Shown piece by piece: positions 39,759 to 51,403 of a stretch of DNA of 64,000 bases (the stretch's first letter is position 1; every line of letters starts with the position of its first letter). Position numbers and translations under genes: made by a program. The DNA is from Pisaster brevispinus (Eukaryota; Echinodermata; Asteroidea; Forcipulatida; Asteriidae): positions 682,001 to 746,000 of the forward strand of contig JAMKCF010000039.1 in NCBI GenBank assembly GCA_023634235.1. The letters are read 5' to 3'. The notes beneath the pieces were generated by a model, which was given only the letters and a program-made list of their open reading frames with translations, did no database searches and was not told the origin of the DNA.

Positions 39759-42700
39759 CTACCTGTCAAATATTCCCAAAATTCGACCCCCGGTAACATG
39801 GCGATTTTCGGCGATCACTTTTTGCGGACGACTCCCCCGACGGTGCTGGTTCGAACTTGAAGGCCGCAACCATTTTATTCCATGAATTATTGAGGTTTTG
39901 GGGGCAACAAAGATGGCGTCACTTTTTGCTAGAAAGCTGCTAATTGCCCAGGTTTTGGGATTTGGCCATGTCCCCACACAGAAAAGGTCTTCAGAGAAGT
40001 CTAGTCTAGAATGCTGCACCGTCAAATCGCACTTTTGTTTTCGACCCCAAAATTCAAAATGGCGACAGGGTACTACCTGTCAAATATTCCCAAAATTCGA
40101 CCCCCGGTAACATGGCGATTTTCGGCGATCACTTTTTGCCGACGACTCCCCCGACGGTGCTGGTTCGAACTTGAAGGCCGCAACCATTTTATTCCATGAA
40201 TTATTGAGGTTTTTGGGGCAAGAAAGATGGCGTCACTTTTTGCTAGAAAGCTGCTAATTGCCCAGGTTTTGGGATTTGGCCATGTCCCCACACAGAAAAG
40301 GTCTTCAGGGAAGTCTAGTCTAGAATGCTGCACCGTCAAATCGCACTTTTGTTTTCGACCCCAAAATTCAAAATGGCGACAGGGTACTACCTGTCAAATA
40401 TTCCCAAAATTCGACCCCCGGTAACATGGCGATTTTCAGCGATCACTTTTTGCGGACGACTCCCCCGACGGTGCTGGTTCGAACTTGAAGGCCGCAACCA
40501 TTTTATTCCATGAATTATTGAGGTTTTTGGGGCTACAAAGATGGCGTCACTTTTTGCTAGAAAGCTCCTAATTGCCCAGGTTTTGGGATTTGGCCATGTC
40601 CCCACACAGAAAAGGTCTTCAGGGAAGTCTAGTCTAGACTGCTGCACCGTCAAATCGCACTTTTGTTTTCGACCCCAAAATTCAAAATGGCGACAGGGTA
40701 CTACCTGTCAAATATTCCCAAAATTCGACCCCCGGTAACATGGCGATTTTGGGCGATCACTTTTTGCCGACGACTCCCCCGACGGTGCTGGTTCGAACTT
40801 GAAGGCCGCAACCATTTTATTCCATGAATTATTGAGGTTTTTGGGGCAAGAAAGATGGCGTCACTTTTTGCTAGAAAGCTCCTAATTGCCCAGGTTTTGG
40901 GATTTGGCCATGTCCCCACACAGAAAAGGTCTTCAGGGAAGTCTAGTCTAGAATGCTGCACCGTCACATCACACTTTTGTTTTCGACCCCAAAATTCAAA
41001 ATGGCGACAGGGTACTACCTGTCAAATATTCCCAAAATTCGACCCCCGGTAACATGGCGATTTTCGGCGATCACTTTTTGCCGACGACTCCCCCGACGGT
41101 GCTGGTTCGAACTTGAAGGCCGCAACCATTTTATTCCATGAATTATTGAGGTTTTTGGGGCAAGAAAGATGGCGTCACTTTTTGCTATAAAGCTCCTAAT
41201 TGCCCAGGTTTTGGGATTTGGCCATGTCCCCACACAGAAAAGGTCTTCAGGGAAGTCTAGTCTAGAATGCTGCACCGTCAAATCGCACTTTTGTTTTCGA
41301 CCCCAAAATTCAAAATGGCGACAGGGTACTACCTGTCAAATATTCCCAAAATTCGACCCCCGGTAACATGGCGATTTTCGGCGATCACTTTTTGCGGACG
41401 ACTCCCCCGTCGGTGCTGGTTCGAACTTGCAGGCCGCAACCATTTTATTCCATGAATTATTGAGGTTTTGGGGGCAACAAAGATGGCGTCACTTTTTGCT
41501 AGAAAGCTGCTAATTGCCCAGGTTTTGGGATTTGGCCATGTCCCCACACAGAAAAGGTCTTCAGGGAAGTCTAGTCTAGAATGCTGCACCGTCAAATCGC
41601 ACTTTTGTTTTCGACCCCAAAATTCAAAATGGCGACAAAATTCAAAATGGCGACAGGGTCAAATATACTACCTGTCAAATTTTCCCAAAATTCGACCCCC
41701 GGTAACATGGCGATTTTCGGCGATCACTTTTTGCGGACGACTCCCCCGACGGTGCTGGTTCGAACTTGAAGGCCGCAACCATTTTATTCCATGAATTATT
41801 GAAGTTTTGGGGGCAAGAAAGATGGCGTCACTTTTTGCTAGAAAGCTCCTAATTGCCCAGGTTTTGGGATTTGGCCATGTCCCCACACAGAAAAGGTCTT
41901 CAGGGAAGTCTAGTCTAGAATGCTGCACCGTCACATCACACTTTTGTTTTCGACCCCAAAATTCAAAATGGCGACAGGGTACTACCTGTCAAATATTCCC
42001 AAAATTCGACCCCCGGTAACATGGCGATTTTCGGCGATCACTTTTTGCGGACACCTCCCCCGACGGTGCTGGTTCGAACTTGAAGGCCGCAACCATTTTA
42101 TTCCATGAATTATTGAGGTTTTTGGGGCAAGAAAGATGGCGTCACTTTTTGCTAGAAAGCTCCTAATTGCCCAGGTTTTGGGATTTGGCCATGTCCCCAC
42201 ACAGAAAAGGTCTTCAGGGAAGTCTAGTCTAGAATGCTGCACCGTCAAATCGCACTTTTGTTATCGACCCCAAAATTCAAAATGGCGACAGGGTACTACC
42301 TGTCAAATATTCCCAAAATTCGACCCCCGGTAACATGGCGATTTTCGGCGATCACTTTTTGCGGACGACTCCCCCGACGGTGCTGGTTCGAACTTGAAGG
42401 CCGCAACCATTTTATTCCATGAATTATTGAGGTTTTGGGGGCAACAAAGATGGCGTCACTTTTTGCTAGAAAGCTGCTAATTGCCCAGGTTTTGGGATTT
42501 GGCCATGTCCCCACACAGAAAAGGTCTTCAGAGAAGTCTAGTCTAGAATGCTGCACCGTCAAATCGCACTTTTGTTTTCGACCCCAAAATTCAAAATGGC
42601 GACAGGGTACTACCTGTCAAATATTCCCAAAATTCGACCCCCGGTAACATGGCGATTTTCGGCGATCACTTTTTGCCGACGACTCCCCCGACGGTGCTGG

Positions 42701-44220
42701 TTCGAACTTGAAGGCCGCAACCATTTTATTCCATGAATTATTGAGGTTTTTGGGGCAAGAAAGATGGCGTCACTTTTTGCTAGAAAGCTGCTAATTGCCC
42801 AGGTTTTGGGATTTGGCCATGTCCCCACACAGAAAAGGTCTTCAGGGAAGTCTAGTCTAGAATGCTGCACCGTCAAATCGCACTTTTGTTTTCGACCCCA
42901 AAATTCAAAATGGCGACAGGGTACTACCTGTCAAATATTCCCAAAATTCGACCCCCGGTAACATGGCGATTTTCAGCGATCACTTTTTGCGGACGACTCC
43001 CCCGACGGTGCTGGTTCGAACTTGAAGGCCGCAACCATTTTATTCCATGAATTATTGAGGTTTTTGGGGCTACAAAGATGGCGTCACTTTTTGCTAGAAA
43101 GCTCCTAATTGCCCAGGTTTTGGGATTTGGCCATGTCCCCACACAGAAAAGGTCTTCAGGGAAGTCTAGTCTAGAATGCTGCACCGTCAAATCGCACTTT
43201 TGTTTTCGACCCCAAAATTCAAAATGGCGACAGGGTACTACCTGTCAAATATTCCCAAAATTCGACCCCCGGTAACATGGCGATTTTGGGCGATCACTTT
43301 TTGCCGACGACTCCCCCGACGGTGCTGGTTCGAACTTGAAGGCCGCAACCATTTTATTCCATGAATTATTGAGGTTTTTTGGGGCAACAAAGATGGCGTC
43401 ACTTTTTGCTAGAAAGCTCCTAATTGCCCAGGTTTTGGGATTTGGCCATGTCCCCACACAGAAAAGGTCTTCAGGGAAGTCTAGTCTAGAATGCTGCACC
43501 GTCACATCACACTTTTGTTTTCGACCCCAAAATTCAAAATGGCGACAGGGTACTACCTGTCAAATATTCCCAAAATTCGACCCCCGGTAACACGGCGATT
43601 TTCGGCGATCACTTTTTGCCGACGACTCCCCCGACGGTGCTGGTTCGAACTTGAAGGCCGCAACCATTTTATTCCATGAATTATTGAGGTTTTTGGGGCA
43701 AGAAAGATGGCGTCACTTTTTGCTATAAAGCTCCTAATTGCCCAGGTTTTGGGATTTGGCCATGTCCCCACACAGAAAAGGTCTTCAGGGAAGTCTAGTC
43801 TAGAATGCTGCACCGTCAAATCGCACTTTTGTTTTCGACCCCAAAATTCAAAATGGCGACAGGGTACTACCTGTCAAATATTCCCAAAATTCGACCCCCG
43901 GTAACATGGCGATTTTCGGCGATCACTTTTTGCGGACGACTCCCCCGACGGTGCTGGTTCGAACTTGCAGGCCGCAACCATTTTATTCCATGAATTATTG
44001 AGGTTTTGGGGGCAACAAAGATGGCGTCACTTTTTGCTAGAAAGCTGCTAATTGCCCAGGTTTTGGGATTTGGCCATGTCCCCACACAGAAAAGGTCTTC
44101 AGGGAAGTCTAGTCTAGAATGCTGCACCGTCAAATCGCACTTTTGTTTTCGACCCCAAAATTCAAAATGGCGACAGGGTACTACCTGTCAAATATTCCCA
44201 AAATTCGACCCCCGGTAACA
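39759..44220 (+). repeat. fourth higher-order duplication, about 2.54 kb (8 monomers)
   Basis: Monomers from 39.76 to 41.6 kb recur from 42.30 to 44.2 kb at an offset of 2537-2538 bp. Shared markers are GTCTTCAGAGAAG, GATTTTCAGCGATC, GATTTTGGGCGATC, CGTCACATCACAC, TTGCTATAAAGC and AACTTGCAGGCC. Confidence 0.88.
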
Positions 44221-46292
44221 TGGCGATTTTCGGCGATCACTTTTTGCCGACGACTCCCCCGACGGTGCTGGTTCGAACTTGAAGGCCGCAACCATTTTAT
44301 TCCATGAATTATTGAGGTTTTTGGGGCAACAAAGATGGCGTCACTTTTTGCTAGAAAGCTGCTAATTGCCCAGGTTTTGGGATTTGGCCATGTCCCCACA
44401 CAGAAAAGGTCTTCAGGGAAGTCTAGTCTAGAATGCTGCACCGTCAAATCGCACTTTTGTTTTCGACCCCAAAATTCAAAATGGCGACAGGGTCAAATAT
44501 ACTACCTGTCAAATATTCCCAAAATTCGACCCCCGGTAACATGGCGATTTTCGGCGATCACTTTTTGCGGACGACTCCCCCGACGGTGCTGGTTCGAACT
44601 TGAAGGCCGCAACCATTTTATTCCATGAATTATTGAGGTTTTTGGGGCCACAAAGATGGCGTCACTTTTTGCTAGAAAGCTCCTAATTGCCCAGGTTTTG
44701 GGATTTGGCCATGTCCCCACACAGAAAAGGTCTTCAGGGAAGTCTAGTCTAGAATGCTGCAGCGTCAAATCGCACTTTTGTTTTCGACCCCAAAATTCAA
44801 AATGGCGACAGGGTACTACCTGTCAAATATTCCCAAAATTCGACCCCCGGTAACATGGCGATTTTGGGCGATCACTTTTTGCCGACGACTCCCCCGACGG
44901 TGCTGGTTCGAACTTGAAGGCCGCAACCATTTTATTCCATGAATTATTGAGGTTTTTGGGGCAAAAAAGATGGCGTCACTTTTTGCTAGAAAGCTCCTAA
45001 TTGCCCAGGTTTTGGGATTTGGCCATGTCCCCACACAGAAAAGGTCTTCAGGGAAGTCTAGTCTAGAATGCTGCACCGTCAAATCGCACTTTTGTTTTCG
45101 ACAAAACCAAAATTCAAAATGGCGACAGGGTACTACCTGTCAAATATTCCCAAAATTCGACCCCCGGTAACATGGCGATTTTCGGCGATCACTTTTTGCG
45201 GACGACTCCCCCGACGGTGCTGGTTCGAACTTGAAGGCCGCAACCATTTTATTCCATGAATTATTGAGGTTTTTGGGGCAACAAAGATGGCGTCACTTTT
45301 TGCTAGAAAGCTGCTAATTGCCCAGGTTTTGGGATTTGGCCATGTCCCCACACAGAAAAGGTCTTCAGGGAAGTCTAGTCTAGAATGCTGCACCGTCAAA
45401 TCGCACTTTTGTTTTCGACCCCAAAATTCAAAATGGCGACAGGGTACTACCTGTCAAATATTCCCAAAATTCGACCCCCGGTAACATGGCGATTTTCGGC
45501 GATCACTTTTTGCCGACGACTCCCCCGACGGTGCTGGTTCGAACTTGAAGGCCGCAACCATTTTATTCCATTAATTATTGAGGTTTTTGGGGCAACAAAG
45601 ATGGCGTCACTTTTTGCTAGAAAGCTGCTAATTGCCCAGGTTTTGGGATTTGGCCATGTCCCCACACAGAAAAGGTCTTCAGGGAAGTCTAGTCTAGAAT
45701 GCTGCACCGTCAAATCGCACTTTTGTTTTCGACCCCAAAATTCAAAATGGCGACAGGGTCAAATATACTACCTGTCAAACATTCCCAAAATTCGACCCCC
45801 GGTAACATGACGATTTTCGGCGATCACTTTTTGCGGACGACTCCCCCGACGGTGCTGGTTCGAACTTGAAGGCCGCAACCATTTTATTCCATGAATTATT
45901 GAGGTTTTTGGGGCAAGAAAGATGGCATCACTTTTTGCTAGAAAGCTCCTAATTGCCCAGGTTTTGGGATTTGGCCATGTCCCCACACAGAAAAGGTCTT
46001 CAGGGAAGTCTAGTCTAGAACGCTGCACCGTCAAATCGCACATTTGTTTTCGACCCCAAAATTCAAAATGGCGACAGGGTACTACCTGTCAAATATTCCC
46101 AAAATTCGACCCCCGGTAACATGGCGATTTTCGGCGATCACTTTTTGCGGACACCTCCCCCGACGGTGCTGGTTCGAATTTGAAGGCCGCAACCATTTTA
46201 TTCCATGAATTATTGAGGTTTTTTGGGCAAGAAAGATGGCATCACTTTATGGTAGAAAGCTCCTAATTGCCCAGGTTTTGGGATTTGGCCAT

Positions 46293-47256
46293 AACAGGTT
46301 CATTTTTAACTACAATTTTAAATTTTTCCCTTTTTTTTGTAATATATAGCAACTTTTCGTGAAGTTGTTTTCAAAATGTTAAAATCATGCTAATTTTCTT
46401 CATAAAATATTGCTGGAGGAACAAAGTAAGAATCGGGTGCACTCTTAAAAATATTTTTAACAGTCTTTTTATTTGTACATTTTCGTTAGCAAAAAAATGT
46501 GCAACATCTTGTACTCCAAACTATTATTGCATCATAATATCAAAGAAGAGTACGTAATTTTTTTATTTACAATGTATACTTCATTATTGGGAAAGCTGAC
46601 CCCAAGAAAGAGTTTATTTGTGGTTCGAGTGGTAATAGTTTTAGTAATGGGATAGAATTTTCTATCCCTTGTTCCTCACTTCTGGCCGAAAAGAGGAGGG
46701 GATAGAATTTTCTATCCCTTGTTCCTCAAACCAAGCCGAAAGGAGTTAGGGATAGAATTTTCTATCCCTTGTTCCTCACTTCTGGCCGAAAAGAGGAGGG
46801 GATAGAATTTTCTATCCCTTGTTGCTCAAATCCAGCCGAAAAGGGGAGGGATAGAATTTTCTATCCCTTGAATAGAATTTTCTTTCCCTTGTTCCTAAAC
46901 TTTAGCCGAAAAGTGGAAGGGAAAATTTGTTTTATCCTTTGCTGCTCAAATCAAGCGAAAAAGAGGAGGGGATATATTTTTTTATCCCTTGAACCTCAAA
47001 CCTGACAAAATGTGCAATATATTGATAAGAAATAACTGGAATTTATAATTTTTTTATTTGTTAGCCTAGAAAAATTAGATTGATTCGTAAAATCTGAAGC
47101 ATGTTTTTCACAATTTGGAGGAGAAAATGGTAAAAGAAAATTTTGTTGCTTTAAATTCCTGTTTCGATAGCAATTTTCGGACTAAAATAAAAATTTTAAG
47201 CTGTAAATTTGAAAAATAACCAAAAATGAAAAAATGCAGTTAAAAATGAACCTGTT
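46293..47256. mobile_element. 964-bp non-autonomous TIR element in satellite, copy 1
   Basis: The element has 19-bp perfect terminal inverted repeats, AACAGGTTCATTTTTAACT at the left end and its reverse complement at the right. The satellite word GGCCATGTCC is split so that CCAT (46289-46292 and 47257-47260) is duplicated, a 4-bp target-site duplication. The interior is AT-rich, has no credible transposase frame, and contains a 50-bp hairpin minisatellite. It is best described as MITE-like and non-autonomous. I cannot assign a superfamily from the ends. Confidence 0.88.
46649..47010 (+). repeat. about 50-bp hairpin minisatellite inside TIR element copy 1
   Basis: About seven units start at 46649, 46699, 46749, 46799 and 46848, followed by degenerate units. 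The first five open with GGGATAGAATTTTCTATCCC, a perfect 9-bp inverted repeat around TT, followed by CTTGTTCCTCA and a CCGAAAAG block. Later units are eroded. Confidence 0.9.
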
Positions 47257-48188
47257 CCATGTCCCCACACAGAAAAGGTCTTCAGGGAAGTCTAGTCTAG
47301 AACGCTGCACCGTCAAATCGCACTTTTGTTTTCGACCCCAAAATTTAAAATGGCGACAGGGTACTTACTACCTGTCAAATATTCCCAAAATTCGACCCCC
47401 GGTAACATGGCGATTTTCGGCGATCACTTTTTGCGGACACCTCCCCCGACGGTGCTGGTTCGAATTTGAAGGCCGCAACCATTTTATTCCATGAATTATT
47501 GAGGTTTTTGGGGCAACAAAGATGGCGTCGCTTTTTGGTAGAAAGCTCCTAATTGCCCAGGTTTTGAGATTTGGCAATGTCCCCACACAGAAAAGGTCTT
47601 CAGGGAAGTCTAGTCTAGAACGCTGCACCGTCAAATCGCACTTTTGTTTTCGACCCCAAAATTCAAAATGTCAAATATTCCCAAAATTCGACCCCCGGTA
47701 ACATGGCGATTTTCGGCGATCACTTTTTGCGGACACCTCCCCCGACGGTGCTGGTTCGAATTTGAAGACCGCAAGGATTTTATTCCATGAATTATTGAGG
47801 TTTTTGGGGCAAGAAAGATGGCATCACTTTTTGCTAGAAAGCTCCTAATTGCCCAGGTTTTGGGATTTGGCCATGTCCCCACACAGAAAAGGTCTTCAGG
47901 GAAGTCTAGTCTAGAACGCTGCACCGTCAAATCGCACATTTGTTTTCGACCCCAAAATTCAAAATGGCGACAGGGTACTACCTGTCAAATATTCCCAAAA
48001 TTCGACCCCCGGTAACATGGCGATTTTCGGCGATCACTTTTTGCGCACACCTCCCCCGACGGTGCTGGTTCGAATTTGAAGGCCGCAACCATTTTATTCC
48101 ATGAATTATTGAGGTTTTTTGGGCAAGAAAGATGGCATCACTTTTTGGTAGAAAGCTCCTAATTGCCCAGGTTTTGGGATTTGGCCAT
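47257..48188 (+). repeat. satellite monomers between the two TIR elements
   Basis: About three 314-bp-type monomers continue from the interrupted monomer of the main array. One has the 4-bp insertion giving TACTTACTACC. One lacks about 18 bp, giving AAATTCAAAATGTCAAATATT. The segment ends at the left end of the second element. Confidence 0.95.
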
Positions 48189-49152
48189 AACAGGTTCATT
48201 TTTAACTACAATTTTTAATTTTTCCCTTTTTTTTGTAATATATAGCAACTTTTCGTGAAGTTGTTTTCAAAATGTTAAAATCATGCTAATTTTCTTCATA
48301 AAATATTGCTGGAGGAACAAAGTAAGAATCGGGTGCACTCTTAAAAATATTTTTAACAGTCTTTTTATTTGTACATTTTCGTTAGCAAAAAAATGTGCAA
48401 CATCTTGTACTCCAAACTATTATTGCATCATAATATCAAAGAAGAGTACGTAATTTTTTTATTTACAATGTATACTTCATTATTGGGAAAGCTGACCCCA
48501 AGAAAGAGTTTATTTGTGGTTCGAGTGGTAATAGTTTTAGTAATGGGATAGAATTTTCTATCCCTTGTTCCTCACTTCTGGCCGAAAAGAGGAGGGGATA
48601 GAATTTTCTATCCCTTGTTCCTCAAATCCAGCCGAAAGGAGTTAGGGATAGAATTTTCTATCCCTTGTTCCTCACTTCTGGCCGAAAAGAGGAGGGGATA
48701 GAATTTTCTATCCCTTGTTGCTCAAATCCAGCCGAAAAGGGGAGGGATAGAATTTTCTATCCCTTGAATAGAATTTTCTTTCCCTTGTTCCTAAACTTTA
48801 GCCGAAAAGTGGAAGGGAAAATTTGTTTTATCCTTTGCTGCTCAAATCAAGCGAAAAAGAGGAGGGGATATATTTTTTTATCCCTTGAACCTCAAACCTG
48901 ACAAAATGTGCAATATATTGATAAGAAATAACTGGAATTTATAATTTTTTTATTTGTTAGCCTAGAAAAATTAGATTGATTCGTAAAATCTGAAGCATGT
49001 TTTTCACAATTTGGAGGAGAAAATGGTAAAAGAAAATTTTGTTGCTTTAAATTCCTGTTTCGATAGCAATTTTCGGACTAAAATAAAAATTTTAAGCTGT
49101 AAATTTGAAAAATAACCAAAAATGAAAAAATGCAGTTAAAAATGAACCTGTT
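48189..49152. mobile_element. 964-bp TIR element, copy 2
   Basis: Same length, terminal repeats and CCAT duplication (48185-48188 and 49153-49156) as the copy 1896 bp upstream, at the identical satellite position. Differences are few, for example ATTTTTAATTTTT for ATTTTAAATTTTT near the left end and AAATCCAGCC for AAACCAAGCC. The identical position shows it arose by tandem duplication and not by a second insertion. Confidence 0.88.
48545..48906 (+). repeat. about 50-bp hairpin minisatellite inside TIR element copy 2
   Basis: This is the duplicate of the minisatellite at 46649-47010, with the same unit number and order and a few substitutions in the spacer of the second unit. Confidence 0.9.
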
Positions 49153-49702
49153 CCATGTCCCCACACAGAAAAGGTCTTCAGGGAAGTCTAGTCTAGAACG
49201 CTGCACCGTCAAATCGCACTTTTGTTTTCGACCCCAAAATTTAAAATGGCGACAGGGTACTTACTACCTGTCAAATATTCCCAAAATTCGACCCCCGGTA
49301 ACATGGCGATTTTCGGCGATCACTTTTTGCGGACACCTCCCCCGACGGTGCTGGTTCGAACTTGAAGGCCGCAACCATTTTATTCCATGAATTATTGAGG
49401 TTTTTGGGGCAACAAAGATGGCGTCGCTTTTTGGTAGAAAGCTCCTAATTGCCCAGGTTTTGAGATTTGGCAATGTCCCCACACAGAAAAGGTCTTCAGG
49501 GAAGTCTAGTCTAGAACGCTGCACCGTCAAATCGCACTTTTGTTTTCGACCCCAACATTCAAAATGTCAAATATTCCCAAAATTCGACCCCCGGTAACAT
49601 GGCGATTTTCGGCGATCACTTTTTGCGGACACCTCCCCCGACGGTGCTGGTTCGAATTTGAAGACCGCAAGGATTTTATTCCATGAATTATTGAGGTTTT
49701 TT
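49153..49702 (+). repeat. last satellite monomers and right array boundary
   Basis: Fewer than two monomers follow the second element. The array ends inside a monomer after ATTATTGAGGTTTTTTT (about 49702), and unique DNA begins at ACAATTGTCATTTAAAATGCC. Confidence 0.93.
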
Positions 49703-51403
49703 TACAATTGTCATTTAAAATGCCTTTAGTATTATGTTTAGAAATGCACTTCTCTGTGCAAACATTATATTACTGGTTACTTATTCAGCAACAAGTAAAC
49801 AATATTGTAATAATGGGATTTAGTCATTGATTTGAATAATTTTTAAAAGCAAAGAAACAAGATTAATGCTGAATGAGTACCCATATGTACATAAATAAAT
49901 TTAAAGTAGCATTCAATATATATTTCAATAAGGAAATTTCAAAAATGTTATTATTACTTTTTAAAATGTGTGTGTACACTTGGATGATTTGAGACAGGGT
50001 CTTTTTCGGAAGAATTATTGCTGGGGTTTTTTTTAAAGAAGAATTAGTCTTTTTAACAATTTTGTTTGGTTAATTTTTCACCCTGGGCTTTTAAGAGCTA
50101 AGGTCAGACTTAAAGCTAATATTGTTGAATTTTTTTGTAACATTGCAACAGACATGCAGATATGCAGATATTTATCTTTGAGTGTATAAAAAGATCTAAA
50201 TTTGTACGCTTTTATTTATTTAAAAAAATGCTTTCATTTATGTATTATCAAGATGAAATAAAATGAAATCACAAACTGTTGAATCTCTGTTAGTAATGTG
50301 CTTTTTTGACTGGGCCCTGCAAACAATCATGACTTTCAGTCATTTTTTGTTACAAGGGTGCATTATCATAGAGGCGAATAAAACATTTAAACAAAGAAAA
50401 GGCACTGAGGAGGGGAGTGTGGTTGTGAGTTTGTTAGTGACATTCAAACCGTGTACTTACAACAAATGCGACAAATAGTCCACGGTTGCTATCACAAAGG
50501 AAAACAATTGGGTCTACATTTGACAAAAACCTAAAATATTTTGCTGAGAAATTTCCCAAACTGCAACTAGAGAGGGCATTTTGGAAAACATGCTCGCATA
50601 TGATACAAGCGAAAAAAATACATTCCCTATTTTCATGTGTCACTGTTTTGTTCCATCCAATTTTATAGAAATAACAGAATCCAAAATGGCTACAGTTTTG
50701 GTAGCCACATTTAATTTCCATACAAAATTTGAGACTGAATTAATAATTTATACTTCAGTATCACTTTTTAAAAAGATTAAAATTAATAATTATAATTGTT
50801 TTCAGTAAACGAAATTATTAACAAATCAGTTCACAATATAAGAAAATAATGAAAAAACATGTGTACTGAGCTAAAAAAAAATACACATTCGCCCCAAAAG
50901 GGTATAACCATCCATGTCCATTTCCATATTTTTATTAATTTTAAAAATGTGAAAAATTTTACACTATTTTCACCGTTGAGGGCGTTATTTCACGGTCAAA
51001 ACAAAAACCTGCTGTTTGCGAGGACTGCACTAATGTTTGTTCGTCAAAGACCGTCATTCACCTCGGCTGAGATAACTAGTGGACTAATTAATCTTAATGG
51101 AGAGCACTAAAATAAGTTATGGCTTGGGACACAATGAAACATCCATGAATAAAAATCAATTTAAGTTGAATTGAAATTAATATTTCAATTAGAAATAAAA
51201 CATTGCTGCACTCCTGGATTTGCATTTGTTATCCTGTTATTGACGGTCGTTGACAAAACTGTAACGTTCGTATCAGCACGGAACTTGGGGCTGGGCCCAA
51301 TTTGAGTTTGCACTTCTGCAGAGCGTCTGCAAACCCACAACAGCCAGGGTCTTCATATTTTAAGGTTAAACTAGAAGCAGACTTTTTTCTTATCCTTTCC
51401 AGT
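49703..51403. other. unique AT-rich DNA between satellite and NCBP1-like gene
   Basis: I recognise no gene or known element here. The short frames present have no recognisable domain and end at random. The last 200 bp probably carry the promoter and 5' UTR of the NCBP1-like gene, including a pyrimidine-rich TTTTTTCTTATCCTTTCC just before its ATG. No TATA box stands out. Confidence 0.6.

Larger units (their letters stand above)
1..46292 (+). repeat. 314-bp tandem satellite array, main block
   Basis: The block is an uninterrupted head-to-tail array with a usual period of 314 bp, about 148 monomers, entering from beyond the left edge. Landmarks in monomer order are ATGGCGATTTTCGGCGATCA, the TTTTTGCGGAC run, GGTTCGAA, ATTTTATTCCATGAATTATT, AAGATGGCGTCAC, TAATTGCCCAGG, TTTGGCCATGTCCCC, TAGTCTAGA, TTTTGTTTTCGACCCC, AAAATGGCGACAGGG, CTACCTGTCAAATATTCCC. 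Variants include AC, GT, AT or CT after TAGTCTAGA, ACACC or ACGAC after GCGG, and GCTAG or GGTAG before AAAGC. Length variants of about 312, 304, 318 and 321 bp come from small fixed indels. Short frames recur on both strands in every monomer, but they are by-products of the repeat and I do not annotate them. The length is close to two nucleosome repeats. A centromeric or heterochromatic location is possible but not shown. Confidence 0.98.
45900..49690 (+). repeat. 1896-bp tandem duplication joining element and satellite
   Basis: Sequence from about 45.9 to 47.8 kb recurs from about 47.8 to 49.69 kb with a constant offset of 1896 bp. Each unit is the 964-bp inverted-repeat element plus about three satellite monomers. 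Both carry the private variant GATGGCATCAC, the monomer with GGGTACTTACTACC, and the shortened monomer where the GGCGACAGGGTACTACCT stretch is missing. The two units differ by only a few substitutions. Confidence 0.93.

Noticed and set aside
107..46119. Recurrent 65-codon plus-strand and 88-codon minus-strand frames in nearly every satellite monomer
   Set aside because: They follow from repetition of a stop-poor monomer, use a non-ATG start on the minus strand, overlap each other on opposite strands, and are broken by small indels in several monomer classes. No family is recognisable.
1..46292. CENP-B box in the satellite
   Set aside because: TTCG words occur, but none continues with the required spacing to an A and a CGGG in the monomer.
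46473..47005. Short frames inside the TIR element (60 and 78 codons) as transposase remnants
   Set aside because: They run through AT-rich sequence and the hairpin minisatellite, and show no transposase motif.
48189..49152. Second independent insertion of the TIR element
   Set aside because: It sits at the identical monomer position with identical target duplication, and shares flanking satellite variants at a constant 1896-bp offset, so it is a duplicate.
1..49702. CRISPR array
   Set aside because: The repeated unit is 314 bp without unique spacers, the context is eukaryotic, and no cas-like gene is present.
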